Shown piece after piece: positions 41,593-53,607 of a stretch of DNA of 64,000 bases. A program made the translations under genes and the position numbers. Numbering within the stretch: the stretch's first letter is position 1; each line of letters begins with the position of its first letter. The notes under the pieces are model-generated. The model was not told the origin of the DNA. It was given only the letters and a program-made list of their open reading frames with translations, and searched no databases. Source of the stretch: Triparma columacea (lineage: Eukaryota > Sar > Bolidophyceae > Parmales > Triparmaceae); the NCBI GenBank assembly GCA_030267965.1, contig BRYA01000322.1, forward strand, positions 25,399-89,398, given 5' to 3'.

Positions 41593-44500
41593 ATGGACGC
41601 TGAGACCAAATCATGGCTTTCGTTCGATACATCTAAGTCTGAACGGACCTACTCTCCCGGAGGGTCCTCGCGAGGCGAGTCAGAAGACAACCACAACCTT
41701 GGTTCGGACCATGATGATCTGCATGAATTTCAGTCTCCCTCTGTCCCCAAGTTTGGGGACGTGCTATCGATGGTTGGAAACGAACCTCACCTCCACTCCC
41801 GACTGTCTTCTTTCGACGAGTCCGATTATCTACGCTCAAATCCCTCCCTCACTTTAAATACAAATCCTTCTTCGAATCCTCCCCCTCCAACAGACCTCCT
41901 CCCGGACGCCGAACCTCAGATCCTTCGCCGCCTTTCCTCAGTAGATACCGATCCCGGCGACGAGCTTACGTCCACTTCCGTTTCTCTTTTTGCCCCGAAC
42001 TGGTGGGACAGGATGGACAATGGAAATGGTTTCACCTCCACTCCCCTTCACCCCTCCGCGACGCAACACAACCCCATCCCAACCACCCCGTCCCAGGTCC
42101 TGCACGATCTCTACCCCAACCATAAGTTCCCGACCTTGAACCGCACGGAAAGCCAGAGCAGTGACCTTCTTTTGAAGACTGCTACTGATGAGTTTGTCCT
42201 GCTGGTGGGCGAGGGGAAGGACGACCATGACAACAGCAAGGATGTCGATACCAGTACTGCTCGCGCCCTGACCGTCGATACAGGATCTGGGGAACACGCC
42301 GTAGACGAAGAGGAGGCCGCCCTGGCGACGGAGGGGGAGGTGGTCACTGCCATGGCTAGTAGTTCGACAGACAGTAGCAGCCAGCCGCCTATCAAGCAGC
42401 AGAGCATGAGGTAAGAATGAATGTACCAACGGGCATGAATATTGATTGGATCAAACAGCACGGCGGTTCCAAGCACTAACGCAACCCCCTTCATCACCCC
42501 CCCTCCCTTCTCCCCCCTCGCAGCCCAATCATGAAGAAGTTGGCTGAGCTGGAAAAGCAGATTGCATTGAAGCAGATGTCCGACCCAGACCTCCCCAAGA
42601 CCGAATTCGAGGAGAAGGTGACTGTCAAGGCTCAGGAGACCGCTAGCGCCAGCCAAGTACAACCTTCACCTCATGTACAACCTGCACCTGCAGTACGAAC
42701 AAACATCGAAGAAGACAATGATTTGAGATACAACAGCGACGTTGACAACGACAACAAGGAGTCCGTTACTCAATTGAATCCTAACCCCTCCTTTCCATTG
42801 CCACCACCACAACAGCCAACCTTACCAAGGAGGGACGAGTTCGCTTCCAGCATTAATATGAAAGATGAGAGCGACGAAGCAACGTCACAATTCCCTCCAC
42901 GCCCTATTCCTACCGAAGAGCCTAAATACGTCGTTGCCCCTTCGACGCAGGTGCAGCCTCAAAGCACTGTCAACGACCAAGCGCTAGCTGCTCAGCTTAA
43001 CGAGCTCATGTTGGAGAACCAGAAATTACGAGACGAGGTAAGTCAGGGTTAGTCACCTTCGAATTTCCACTCACTCCCTTCTCTCTCTTCCCCTCTTACC
43101 CGTTTCTCTATGTCACCCCCCTTCCCACCCCCTGTCCCCTCTCCCAAGCTCGCCTCCAAAACAGAGAAGTATGAGGTTCTTGAGGGAAACCTCTTCGCAG
43201 CGAACCGGACAATTTCAGAGACCAATGCTCTCCTTACCGCTGCGAACGAGAAGATTCGCACCTTGGAAACTGTCCCTCCAACAAACAACGAAGCAGTCAC
43301 CAAGCTGCAGGAAGAGCTGAAGCTTGCGAATGAGACCAAGTCCGAGTTGGAGGCCATGACTTCAACTCGCGTTCGTACCCTCACCAATTCCCTCCAAGCC
43401 CTCGAGGAGTCTCTTCGCGAGAGTTTTTCGCAGAACGAGAGAGTCAAGACAGTACACAAAGATGAAGTTGACTACCTCATGGGGCAGCTCAGCAAGAGAG
43501 AGAATGAGATCCATAGTCTCAGCAGGAGCCTTACTGTTGCTGAGGTTGACAGCGACTGGAGAAGGTTGTTGGGCATCAGCAAGGCCAGCAATAGCGTGAC
43601 TCCCCCAGATGCCGCGCAAGCCCCTCCCCCCCCCCCATCCTCCCTTTCCACCGCCGCAGCCGCTGCTGCAGAAACCACAGCACCTGCGAGAGTACCTTAC
43701 CAGGCCCCCATCGCCAGTTTCACCAGCACGTCAAATAAAAGCAATGCTAGCTCCGGCACCACCAAGCAAATATTCTCCCCTGACAACCCTCCCCTAAGTA
43801 GAAACAACTCAGACACTACATCTTCTTCCTCCGTTGCCCTGGAGAGAGAACTCGAGGCACAGAAAAGAGATATTGACTCATACGCACCCGCTCACTCTTC
43901 CGGACCAAACACTTTATCGCACTTTGTCGATTTCGAGCGCGAGAGAATGAGGAGAAGGCTCCAAACAGAGGAGAAGGAGGCCATGATGAGAAATGCGCAC
44001 GACTCTTACAACCTCAAGGAGGAGGCTAAGAAGCACATGATGAGCGGTGACGGTGCGAGGGGAGCCCTATACCCGGCACAAATCGAGAAGAACGACGACC
44101 CACCTGCACAGCAACCCAAGAGGTCACAGTCTCCACAAATTTCCATGGAGGCTTCTCCAGCTCTAGATAACAGTCACCTCCAGAATCCCCACCTACAGCA
44201 GCACAAAGGGCAGTTCCGTAATTTCCATTCTTCCACAATCGGCAGCCTTCTCAGTTCCTCCTCCCCATCAAAAACAGTTCCCCCCCCGCGACATGAACAC
44301 GGTGAACAAGCCCAAGAAGCGGAGACAGTGTACGGCCTTTCCTCGGAAGACCAACACAATCGCCAACACGCGCGGAGACAATTAGTGGATCACCACGACA
44401 ACCTCACGAGTTCCTCTGATTACGCACTCCTCTCCTCCGACCCAACGAAGGACAGTGGCTTGACTTACGGTGTCTCCTCAAAGCACCAACACAACCGGCC

Positions 44501-45167
44501 GCACGCGCGGAGGCAGCTAGCAGACCACGAAGACAACCTCACGACCCTGTCCGACTATGCACCCCTCACCTCTGATTCGAAGGAGGGCGGGCCAAGGCAG
44601 AGAGGGCTTACTGTCCATGGTGTCAAGAGTGAAGAGTTTGGTGAGAGGTCTCTGAGGCCTGGGAGGAAATTCATTCAGGGTCCCGGCGGAGGGCAGGATG
44701 GGGGGTTCAAGGGAGTACTTGAGGGGATCTACGGGACGGACGATGCCCTTCCGCAGGACAGGCAAAAAACGAAGCATACAACTAAAGAAAGCAACCATGA
44801 AGATGACGAAAGTAGCGCGCGAGCCAAGAAACCCGCCGGCTCTTCGCCACCCCGTGACTTCTCACCTTTTTCCAAGCCAGTGGGAAAGTTTAGTTTGAAC
44901 CGGAAGTCTTCCGCCCCCTTTGCAACCGAGGAAACTGTGAGAAAGGTCAGGCTGCTGGTCGAGGAAGAGGAGAAGAAGCTCATGGACCTCGGGTTGAATG
45001 CAGTGCTGCTAAAATCAGAGGCCGACCGCATAAGTAGGGCAAAGAGAACAGCGGGGAACATAAGGAGGAGCAAGGAAATTGAGGGACTGCTTGGACAAGG
45101 AAGCAAAGAAAGCAGTCGACTCAGACGAAGTCTGAAGGATAAAAAAGAGCGCCTCGGTCTGAGCTAA
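41593..45167 (+). CDS. Large disordered coiled-coil protein of unknown function
   Basis: Exons 41593-42410, 42524-43037 and 43149-45167 (1116 aa), phases 2 and 0. Ser/Thr/Pro/Asp-rich low-complexity N-terminus. A coiled coil begins in exon 2 (Lys-Leu-Ala-Glu-Leu-Glu-Lys-Gln-Ile) and continues through about residues 430-590. Then a long disordered part, and a final basic coiled coil. Two tandem imperfect repeats of about 44 residues, with Gln-His-Asn-Arg and His-Ala-Arg-Arg-Gln-Leu, lie at 44330-44590. The layout resembles centrosomal or cytoskeletal scaffolds, but nothing diagnostic is seen. Divergent from the MFS gene by 103 bp. Confidence 0.78.
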
Positions 45168-45327
45168 GTAGGACCCCTAGGGGAAAAAAATTGAACCACG
45201 AAACGCACGGCGATTTTTTCTCAGCTGATTTATTTGGGATGATTGATTTTGATATAAATTATTACCGGATTGGAAATTGTGGCCAAGAAGTCGAAGTCAC
45301 GGTCCTGCGCATCGTCTAAGCTTGGCC

Positions 45328-47433
45328 ATGGGTTCGACCGTCTCGGTTGACTCGAACGCGAAGTATCTTGTGCTGCCAGACAATCAGTCCCAAGAAGTCC
45401 TCCCTGCTTTAGTTAAGGAATATGTTGAGTCAATTGCGCATTCTGTGGCTTCTCGTCAAGCTGACAGCACCCCAAGCCGGTTATCACCGTCGAACACAAT
45501 GCAATTGGCGAGAAAATGGAGCAGCGCTGAGACATTGCAGCTAGAAAGCACAACACAACTCAAGGCATCGGGAGTCCTGCCTCGAATCAACTCTATCCAG
45601 TCCATCGCCTTGACTCACAAGCTAAAGAGGCTTGGTTCCTATACGCAGATGGTAGCGTCCGAAAATATTGGTTCTTCGAAATCGACTTATAAGATATCCT
45701 TTGACCGACCAAACAGCCGCCTTGTCCTGGATCCTCTGTCTGGGATGAAGAGGATCGCAAGTACGCCCGCGATGAAGTTCCCGGACGAGCTCTCTCGCGT
45801 GAGCCCAGAACTTCACCCGAGAACCAGGATCCTGTCCGAGATCCAAGAAGTTGAGAACGAGAGCTGCCCCTCGAGCCCGATTAAGGGCCCCCCTCCCTCA
45901 AAACCTTTTCCCAGGCTCACCATAGATATAGGCTCAGGTGGCGATGAACCAGCAGTGCTGCCGCAAGCAGAGAACAAATCAGTCTTGGAGGCCTCCGATA
46001 GCAAACCTCCGCCATCTTTCAAGCCGCCTCCTCGACTTACCTTGAGTAAAATGACTTCTTTTGAGGACGACGAGGACTGGGGACTCGTTTCTGATGACGA
46101 AAATGAGGCCTCCACGGCCCTATCACCTCGGGCCATGAAGCCAAAGTTGAGCATGCACGCTGAAGATACCCAGGAGAGCTACAGGATAACCGAGAGCGGG
46201 ACCATCTGGATTGATGAGCTAGAGGAGCCAATAACAGAACTTGGCTCCGCGGCTAAGAATTACACCACCTTGAGAGATAGGCTGGTCTTCCTGCAGAAGC
46301 TCGGCCAGGGAGCTTCCGGTGCGGTCTACAAATGCGTGGATTTGCTGTCACTTGACGTTGTGGCTGTGAAGATAATAAACATTTTTGACAAGGCCAAGCG
46401 GCGGCAACTTGTGCACGAGCTCGTCGCCCTACATTCGACCATCAACAGCGCAAACAACCGATCTGAGAATATAGTCAATTTTTATGACGCCTTTGGGAAC
46501 GCCGGCGACGCCACTGTCGGGCTCATTATGGAATATATGGACGGTGGTTCACTTGAGGATATCGTTGCAGCGGGGGGTTGCGACAATGAAATTGTGCTGA
46601 AATCAATGTCGAAGCAGCTCCTCCAAGGCTTGAATTACCTCCACGAAACTTGCAGGCAGATTCACCGCGATTTGAAGCCCGCGAATGTCTTGATCAACGA
46701 CAAAGGAGACGTCAAGATCGGAGACTTTGGCGTTGCCAAAGACATGCTGAGCGACAACAGCCAAACTTCCATGAACGCCGCTGCGCAAACATTCGTTGGG
46801 ACCCTAACTTACATGTCTCCAGAGCGGATCAACGGAGGGGAGTACGGCTTCGCAAGTGACGTTTGGTCTCTCGGTTTGACCATCCTAACCACAGCGATGG
46901 GCAAGCTTCCGATCGATACAGAAGGAGGGTACTGGAGTGTCATGGCATGCGTGCGGGAAGACCAGCCACCATCACTGGATGACGATCCAAAGTGGAGCGA
47001 GCAGTTTCGTGACTTCCTCTCGAAATGTCTCACCAAGGATGTAGAGTTAAGGCCGACCTGCAAACAACTCCTCGAGCATCCCTTTGTTGCCTCGGCGGAT
47101 GACTCCTATGATAGCAACACTTTAAAGTCATCGTCGCCAGAATCAAAGCAGTTCTCCGAGAGGGACTTGGACTTCATGCTTGAGGCAATTATCGTGCACG
47201 CAGAACAAATGGTGGAAAGAAAAGCTGTCTTCAGGCGGGCCGAATCTTCAGAAGGCGCGACAACGATCAGTGCTATGCTGACGGAAATGCTGCTCAAGAA
47301 GCCCGACCTTCTGAAGAACTTGGCGAAGAGCTTTAGTTTAGATCTTGATAGAGTCTCGGAGATCGTCAACACGAAGATTCAGCGAAATGCTTACCTGGAC
47401 TTCCTTGAGGCAGACTCCGACGATGACCTGTGA
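45328..47433 (+). CDS. MAPKK-like (STE7) protein kinase, predicted N-myristoylated
   Basis: Single exon, 701 aa. ATG 45328 is preferred over the open frame upstream. It gives Met-Gly-Ser-Thr-Val-Ser, a good N-myristoylation signal. A long Ser/Pro-rich N-terminus (about 310 residues) precedes the kinase domain (about 319-590): glycine loop Gly-Gln-Gly-Ala-Ser-Gly, Val-Ala-Val-Lys, His-Arg-Asp-Leu-Lys, Asp-Phe-Gly, Gly-Thr-Leu-Thr-Tyr-Met-Ser-Pro-Glu. The HRDLKPAN and GT-TYMSPE strings are typical of MAP kinase kinases. The activation loop between Asp-Phe-Gly and Ser-Pro-Glu is about ten residues longer than usual and holds several Ser/Thr. Confidence 0.9.
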   Translation: MGSTVSVDSNAKYLVLPDNQSQEVLPALVKEYVESIAHSVASRQADSTPSRLSPSNTMQLARKWSSAETLQLESTTQLKASGVLPRINSIQSIALTHKLKRLGSYTQMVASENIGSSKSTYKISFDRPNSRLVLDPLSGMKRIASTPAMKFPDELSRVSPELHPRTRILSEIQEVENESCPSSPIKGPPPSKPFPRLTIDIGSGGDEPAVLPQAENKSVLEASDSKPPPSFKPPPRLTLSKMTSFEDDEDWGLVSDDENEASTALSPRAMKPKLSMHAEDTQESYRITESGTIWIDELEEPITELGSAAKNYTTLRDRLVFLQKLGQGASGAVYKCVDLLSLDVVAVKIINIFDKAKRRQLVHELVALHSTINSANNRSENIVNFYDAFGNAGDATVGLIMEYMDGGSLEDIVAAGGCDNEIVLKSMSKQLLQGLNYLHETCRQIHRDLKPANVLINDKGDVKIGDFGVAKDMLSDNSQTSMNAAAQTFVGTLTYMSPERINGGEYGFASDVWSLGLTILTTAMGKLPIDTEGGYWSVMACVREDQPPSLDDDPKWSEQFRDFLSKCLTKDVELRPTCKQLLEHPFVASADDSYDSNTLKSSSPESKQFSERDLDFMLEAIIVHAEQMVERKAVFRRAESSEGATTISAMLTEMLLKKPDLLKNLAKSFSLDLDRVSEIVNTKIQRNAYLDFLEADSDDDL

Positions 47434-47501
47434 TTCGAAACAAAAATATACATGTATGTTGCTACACACAAACAACAATATTTATTTCTTCGCCGACCAT
47501 A

Positions 47502-50122
47502 TCAGACAATGTCATCCATTCCCATCCCGATTGAGTGTCCCATACTCTCTTCGTCCCAGTCGCTCACAGTTTCTACCGTTCCATCTTCAAACCCCCCCAG
47601 GGATTTGTAGTCTATCTTGTTTTCTTCGCCACCGAATCTTGCCGCGTCGAGCTTGGCGGGGCTTAAGGGGCTTTCCCTTCCAATTGCAGACCCCCTCAAA
47701 CCGTATTCCATCTGCAACATCTTGATCTCTGAATCATCATCACCGATGAGATCGTACCTTCCTTTGGTCCCTAAGCTTCCAAGCACCTTCATTGGCGACG
47801 AGAGGGGCATTTCATAGGGCACCGACTCAATGATTCTCTTGGTCCTCTTTGTGCCTATTTTCTTGTTGAGGTCGCAGGTATAAGTCGTCATCAACTCGCT
47901 AATCAGGTCGTTGTCCGTTGATAATCCTAAGACCGACTCCCTTATCACCTGTTCGTGAACGCTCTCTTGTATCCCCTCGCCATCCTTCTTCTCCTCCATC
48001 TTTCCCTTCATTTTGACAGCCTCGAGCTTCCTCGTCGTAAGACCAAGGCTCTTCGCCTTCACGGCATCCTTGACATCCATTAAACTCATGTGATTCAACG
48101 CATAGCTCTCACCACCGTCCTCGTGCAGACTCTTGTCGTACTCTACCCAATCCTTCCAAATCGCAAATGCTGGCCTCAAACCCAAAGCATCAGGGACAAG
48201 CTTGGTAAACACCTTTACCATCCTCGCAAAGGTGTGCTTAGCCATTTCATTGGCCAAATCCTGCCTATCTTTTAAGGCCTGCTTTGCCAAGAAGGCGTCC
48301 TCCTTCTGCTTGTACCAAGCCTCAGGGAAGTCAACCTTGAACTTGTTTCCCTTCTTTTTTTGTATCTCCTCCCCGAGCATTCCCAAGCTCGCGAGCTGCT
48401 CTGAGATATTATCTCTCAACATTGCTTCCTGCATGACGTCCCTGGTAAACATTGCAGGCCTAGAGTTCGTCTCATCTCTCCAGTACTGCTCGCCAAAAAT
48501 AGCCTCCCTCATCCTTGTTTGGAACCAGTGTCCGTAGTACAGAAAGATTGGATTTTGCTTACTGAAAACCAGGAACTCATCGAAACCCACCCCTCCGCTA
48601 CCGTCAACGTCGAGGAAAGCGAAAACTGCTACTGCGATTTTCTTCAGAGAAGTTTCCTTCTTCCTCCCAAGTGGGTCGTATCTTGCCTTGACAAAGGCTT
48701 CGATATCGACCAAGTCGATGATCGTCGTGTCGGGCTCGAAAACGTCTCCTCTTCTACTCAGAAGCCGAAAGCTAATCTCAGCAACCCTTGCCGCATCGAA
48801 GGTGCAGTAAAGCCAAGTTGTTACCAAGAAGTCGCGAATGTTCACGAAGCCATTGAAGTTGCGATTGAATATGTCGAACAGACGGTCGGTATATATGATA
48901 TTCTTTTTGTCGGCCAAGTCAAAGAAACCCAAGAACTCGTTCTTGTCCATGGAATTGTTTTCGTCGGCGTCGATAACGCTCCACAGCTCTACCCACCTCA
49001 ATCTCTGCTGATCGCTTAGATTGAGCGTTTGGAAGGCAGCAATAAGCTCGCCTCTCTGATCCATGTACTTTTCAAGCAGGTACTGCTCCTTGTTCACAGA
49101 GTGCGTGACCCTACCGAAGAATTCCCACATAGTATAGGCGTAGCAAAACGTGAGCATCTTGCCACACCCCGAGATGACACTTCTGACCCCAACAAGGAAC
49201 CACTTTCCCACAATACATGGACAACAAATCATGTTCCAGAAATACCGCAACCTATTCTCCCTAGCATCTTTCTTCATCTTCCTCTTTTGCTTCTTCGTGG
49301 TAACGACCGCTGTCATTTCCTCCGCATGTTCCTTCAACGCTTCAGCACTCTCCTTCGAGGGTCGGAAGAGATGGGATAGGAGTGGTTAGGGAGGGCAGAG
49401 GGCGGCGAGGAAGGGAATCCGGCGTGATTGCGTGCATGGCGACAAATCCATCCTCACCCTCACTTCACTCACCATGTTTAAGGCTTCTATCTTTGCATTC
49501 TCCTCCCCTTCCACTCCCTGCTCATTCAAGCTTTTCTGCTTGGCCTTGTTCTTGCTTTGCTTTGCCTTCCGCAAGCCCTTAAGCCCCATCGGGGCCCCAG
49601 CCACGCCCACCATTTTCCCAGAGTGATGCGTTCCATCTGACTTAAACTTGGTTGTGGCCTTTTTCTTAGCAACGTTTTTGTTTCTCATCGCCTCTCTGTC
49701 ATTCTTGATGAGATTGATGATGTTGTGGCGGGCCTCATTTGTCGGGGCGTGTGCATCGTTCTCTGAGGAGTGGTGAAGCAACAAACGAACAAGGTTTGGT
49801 TAGAACAGAACAAGAATAAAAGAGCAACTCGATCACAAGCAAGCGCAGCGAATGAAAATAGCCAACGCCCCAACTATGCTCGTCCCATATATCATCGCCG
49901 CGCCCCTATGACCCCACTTCTTATCGTCCACACTCCGCTCATCTCTTCACCCAGCTACTTCTACATCATCGCTCCTCTCTTCCCGATTCCTGTCCCTCTT
50001 CACCCCTTCTATCCACCCAAACCCCAATCAGATGACTCCTCTCCGAACAGTTCTATATTGCTTCGCTCCTTCTCATCCCATCCCTTATTCTCACCAAATG
50101 TTTGCTTTACTTTCGAGGGCAT
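47502..50122 (-). CDS. EF-hand calcium-binding protein with a membrane-like segment
   Basis: Three exons: 50095-50122 (nine codons plus one base), 49473-49762 and 47502-49352 (722 aa). The tiny first exon is supported by phase 1 and a GTGAG donor. The basic Lys-rich N-terminus is followed by a hydrophobic, Cys-rich segment (about 145-180). Canonical EF loops lie near residue 234 (Asp-Ala-Asp-Glu-Asn-Asn-Ser) and 354 (Asp-Val-Asp-Gly-Ser-Gly-Gly). A weaker loop lies near 270. The C-terminal half is charged and unrecognised. Likely a Ca2+ sensor attached to a membrane. Confidence 0.8.
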
Positions 50123-50321
50123 AGTGCTCAGGCACCCCAAAGTTTACAAGACGCGCCAACAAGGACAGTAGGGGAGAAGGAGGGGGGATGGAGGATTCGA
50201 CGGAGCTGCAAGGTTGGTCGGCTCCTGCTCTAGCCACTTGACTTGTGCCCCAAAAACTGGGTTTTGTCTTGGAACATGGCTCTGTCCAAAAAGCGGTTGC
50301 AAGGAGGTTTGTGAAAAGGAG

Positions 50322-51659
50322 ATGGGGAACCTGGGTATGAAGCTCAAGGGCACCCAGGCTCTGACGGAACAGATGCATTTGAAGTGCAACGAGGACGAAA
50401 AGTACTATATGGCAGATGCATTGGATGAATTGAAGGCTGTAAGTTAATCGAGAGAGGGTGGATGGTCTAGGGGGGGCTCCGCTTCGTTTTCCCTCCTCAC
50501 TTCGTAGAGCTTACCCAATCACCGTCACCTCTCTTACCCCTTCACGTAGAGAGTGACGATGATGGGCTTCAGGGCCACTAATAGAAGAGCAATAATCCGG
50601 GCCTCCGGCCTCGAGCTATTCCTTGAGATTGTACGGATGTGGGAGGAGGATGAAATAGTAATAAAGGCGGCATTTGCCGCCCTTGTGCACGTTGTTTTGG
50701 AGCCCGGAGCCTGCGAACACCTGCTCGAGATGGGTGGGAGGGAGTTAATAGACAAGGCCATGAACAATCACATTGAGGAACCAAAAATCAAGGGCGACGG
50801 GACGAAAATAATGTACGCTCTCCTGGGACAGGGAGCAAACGTTGCCATGAGGGATCTCAAACGAGTGGAGAGGGCTATCCAGTACAAGGTACCACTAGCC
50901 GTTGCCGAATCAATAAAGATTGACGACAAGAAGAAGAAGAAGAAATTCAAGGTTGCGGCTCCGGAGGAGGAAGGGGAGACAGAAGAGGATATGAAGAAAG
51001 GACAGAAGATCGGCATCGTTCGGGTCGTTATGAATATGAAAAAGTTCTCGCACGACCAGCAGGTTCAGGTCCTGGGGGTGGAGACCATGATGACTATGGC
51101 AAGAAAGGGGCTGAACCCTAGGGACATTGTGTCTGCCGAGGGTATCGAGGCCCTCGTCGCAGCCATGGGGGGTTACCCGAAGTCATACCAGATCCAGTGG
51201 CGGGGCTGTGCCACGATAACAGACTTCTCGCAGTCCATAGCTGTTTGCAGCGAACTTGGAAAGCGCGGGGCCGTGACCGCTGTTATGAACGCATACGAGC
51301 GCTTCTCCGACAATAAGGATGTCCGGCAACAGGCTCTCTGGGCGATGGCCGGCATGTGCAAAGTCTCGCACTGTCGGGAAAGGCTTGAGGAGCAGAATCT
51401 GAAAATACTCCTCTACAAGCTCATCCTCATACCCATTAAGTCCCCGGGTACAATCATTGACGTCGTTGTCCCCCTCGTTTTTCACCAAATGTACACCCAC
51501 AAGGACTTGGACGAGGCCGCAAATCCTCCCAAAAAGAATCTCTACGACCTCAAGGCTGAACAGAAGATGAGCGACATGAAGAAGCGCAAGGCGAAGCCTG
51601 CCTTCGGCACGGTTGACGACTTCTTCGTCGGCGGGGAACCTGGTCTGGTGGACTGGTAA
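50322..51659 (+). CDS. Armadillo/HEAT-repeat protein, start uncertain
   Basis: Exons 50322-50438 and 50550-51659, phase 0 (408 aa). ATG 50322 is the first in-frame ATG; the frame is open from before 50214, so an upstream exon is possible. Helical repeats are visible: Ile-Lys-Ala-Ala-Phe-Ala-Ala-Leu-Val-His-Val-Val, Gln-Trp-Arg-Gly-Cys-Ala-Thr-Ile-Thr-Asp, Arg-Gln-Gln-Ala-Leu-Trp-Ala-Met-Ala-Gly. A Lys-rich acidic loop lies between them. No family-specific motif; probably a protein-binding scaffold. Confidence 0.75.
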
Positions 51660-51718
51660 GTATTATGCGAAGCAAGAAGCAATATTTGTATTTGTATTTT
51701 CTAAACAAACTTAAATTT

Positions 51719-53034
51719 TCATTCCGCCTCCCCGCCCTCCTTTCCCTCTCTTTTACTATCGTACCTATTTGACACGTCCCTCTTCACGCTCTTTATTGTG
51801 TGCCTTCTCTTGAGTGGTTGCTCCCTTAATTGCTTAGAGTGTTGTATATTGGCCTGTCTGACCCTTTCCTCCATGCTAAGTTTCTGAACCTTCTTTGCCT
51901 TCTTCTTAGTTTTCTTTTCTTTACCTCCCCCTCCCTCGCCCCCTTGGCCCACTTCGCCCCCCTCGCCTTCCTCGCCCCCCTCGTGGACTGCAGCTAGCGC
52001 CGAGGACTCTTTCTCCTGGGCCATTTTGAGTGCCCTCTCCTTATCTTTCTTGTGCTCTTTTTTATTCTGCACGATGAGATCGTTCGAGATCCACATACCA
52101 CTCTTCCCCCTCTCCAGCACCTCTTCATTTACATATACTATGATCCTGACTTCCTCAAAGAAGGCGAGGGCCTGCTGCGGGCGCTTCCTTCCGTGCTTGT
52201 ACCCGTTGCCTCGCATTCCTCCAACGATGTGAGGATCGGCAAGATCGTGGTCCTTGGGACGGGGGATATCGGTGGTCCCCGCCTCCTCGGGATTAATTTT
52301 GTTCTTGTTCGCCTTGTTGGCCTTAGCGATGGCTACTTTTCCTCCGGGCAGGTACTTCACGCCCTTGGCGTACGTGTAGTTATCCGGAGGGCGGTCCTCA
52401 TCTTCGCCATCAATTTGGTAGTGGTCGTCAGCGTTGATCTTCATGAAGTGCTTATACTTTCCTATTCCCTTGTAACCGTACTTGGCCGCAAATAATGGAT
52501 ATCTTTCGTTCCCAAAGGTCAGATCGGTCTCAGTCGCTCCGCAGGTGAGCAGCAAGAGGAGTAAGTGCCAAAGAGCTGTGGCCGCAATAACGGCGACTCC
52601 CTGGGCCATCTCCCTCTTCTTTCTCGTCATGTCCAAGATCCACTGCCCATCGTCGTGGTCGAACATCGCTAAATGGAAGACGCCCGACTTGCCAGGTACT
52701 TCTGTCTTCAATTGGACAACTGCAGGCAGGGGGAAGGGAAGTGGGTTGTGTTCACGAGGGGTAAGTTCACAGAGAAGGAAAGAGAGGGGTGTGCGGGGGT
52801 AACAGGGGGGATGACCTCAAAGTCACCTCCCCAAAGTCATAACCCAAGCCCCAATCCCAATCCCAATCCCAATCCCAATCCCAATCCCACCCACTTACAG
52901 CTCGGAGGGTCCTTGTCAATTGTACTATCATTCTCCCCTGCAGTAGTCCTCTCGTCGTCAAACAATCCAAATGATACGAAGGAATCGACCTCGGCCTCTT
53001 CCTTATGTCCGTGCGAATGCCCGTGCTTCCCCAT
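51719..53034 (-). CDS. Single-pass membrane protein of unknown function
   Basis: Exons 52899-53034 and 51719-52719, phase 1 (378 aa). N-terminal His-rich run (Gly-Lys-His-Gly-His-Ser-His-Gly-His), which could bind metal. One hydrophobic helix at about residues 88-110 (Trp-His-Leu-Leu-Leu-Leu-Leu-Leu-Thr). Afterwards a soluble region with Phe-Glu-Glu-Val-Arg-Ile-Ile-Val-Tyr-Val, then a Gly/Glu-rich, strongly Lys-rich tail. I do not recognise the family. Confidence 0.7.
52849..52889. repeat. (AATCCC)n tract in intron
   Basis: About seven hexamers of CCAATC/AATCCC in the intron of the gene at 51719-53034. Confidence 0.85.
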
Positions 53035-53607
53035 AATCCCCCCAGTAATCACAATGGACACCCCAACAACCGATCTATATCAAGTAGGCCACCAAAATTT
53101 TGTTCAGTGAAGGAACAGAAGGCGTTCAACAACCACACGACGGGAGCTTCGTGCAGACCAGTGTTTTCCGAATTTCTTGTCGCCGAAGAGTCTTGATCTC
53201 CACAAGTCACAGTTTAGAATGGTGAGTAAGCTTCAGTCGAGAACGAAGCTGTGCTTCTGTTAGAGCTCATGAACGCAGCTATAAAACCTATTTCTGGCGA
53301 CAGGGATAGTTCTTGAGGAGCTCGTTGTTGTCAAGACTGGGAGGTTCTGTGTTCTTCGACCCCGATAGTCATAAGGATAAGCTGGTTAAGGCTCCCTTAG
53401 ATAGTAATTAGGCCCCACAAATCTTCGGGTAGGGCTCATCGGAGACGGGCAAAAAACCTTATTTCTGGACAGGGATAGTTCGCGAGGAGCTCGTTGTTGT
53501 CAAGACTGGGAGGTTCTGTGTTCATCGACCCCGCAAGTCGTAAGGATAAGCTGGTTGAAGGCCCCCTTAGATAGTAATTAGGTCCCACAAATCTTCGGGT
53601 AGGAGCC
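53035..53607. promoter_or_regulatory. Divergent promoter region with a tandem duplication
   Basis: 573 bp. Two direct repeats of about 155 bp with a period of about 168 bp: 53288-53442 and 53456-53610. Shared blocks include GAGGAGCTCGTTGTTGTCAA and AGATAGTAATTAGG. The second copy runs into the start codon of the cyclase; the first copy has the corresponding region altered (CTCATC). Likely 5' UTR/promoter duplication. Confidence 0.8.
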
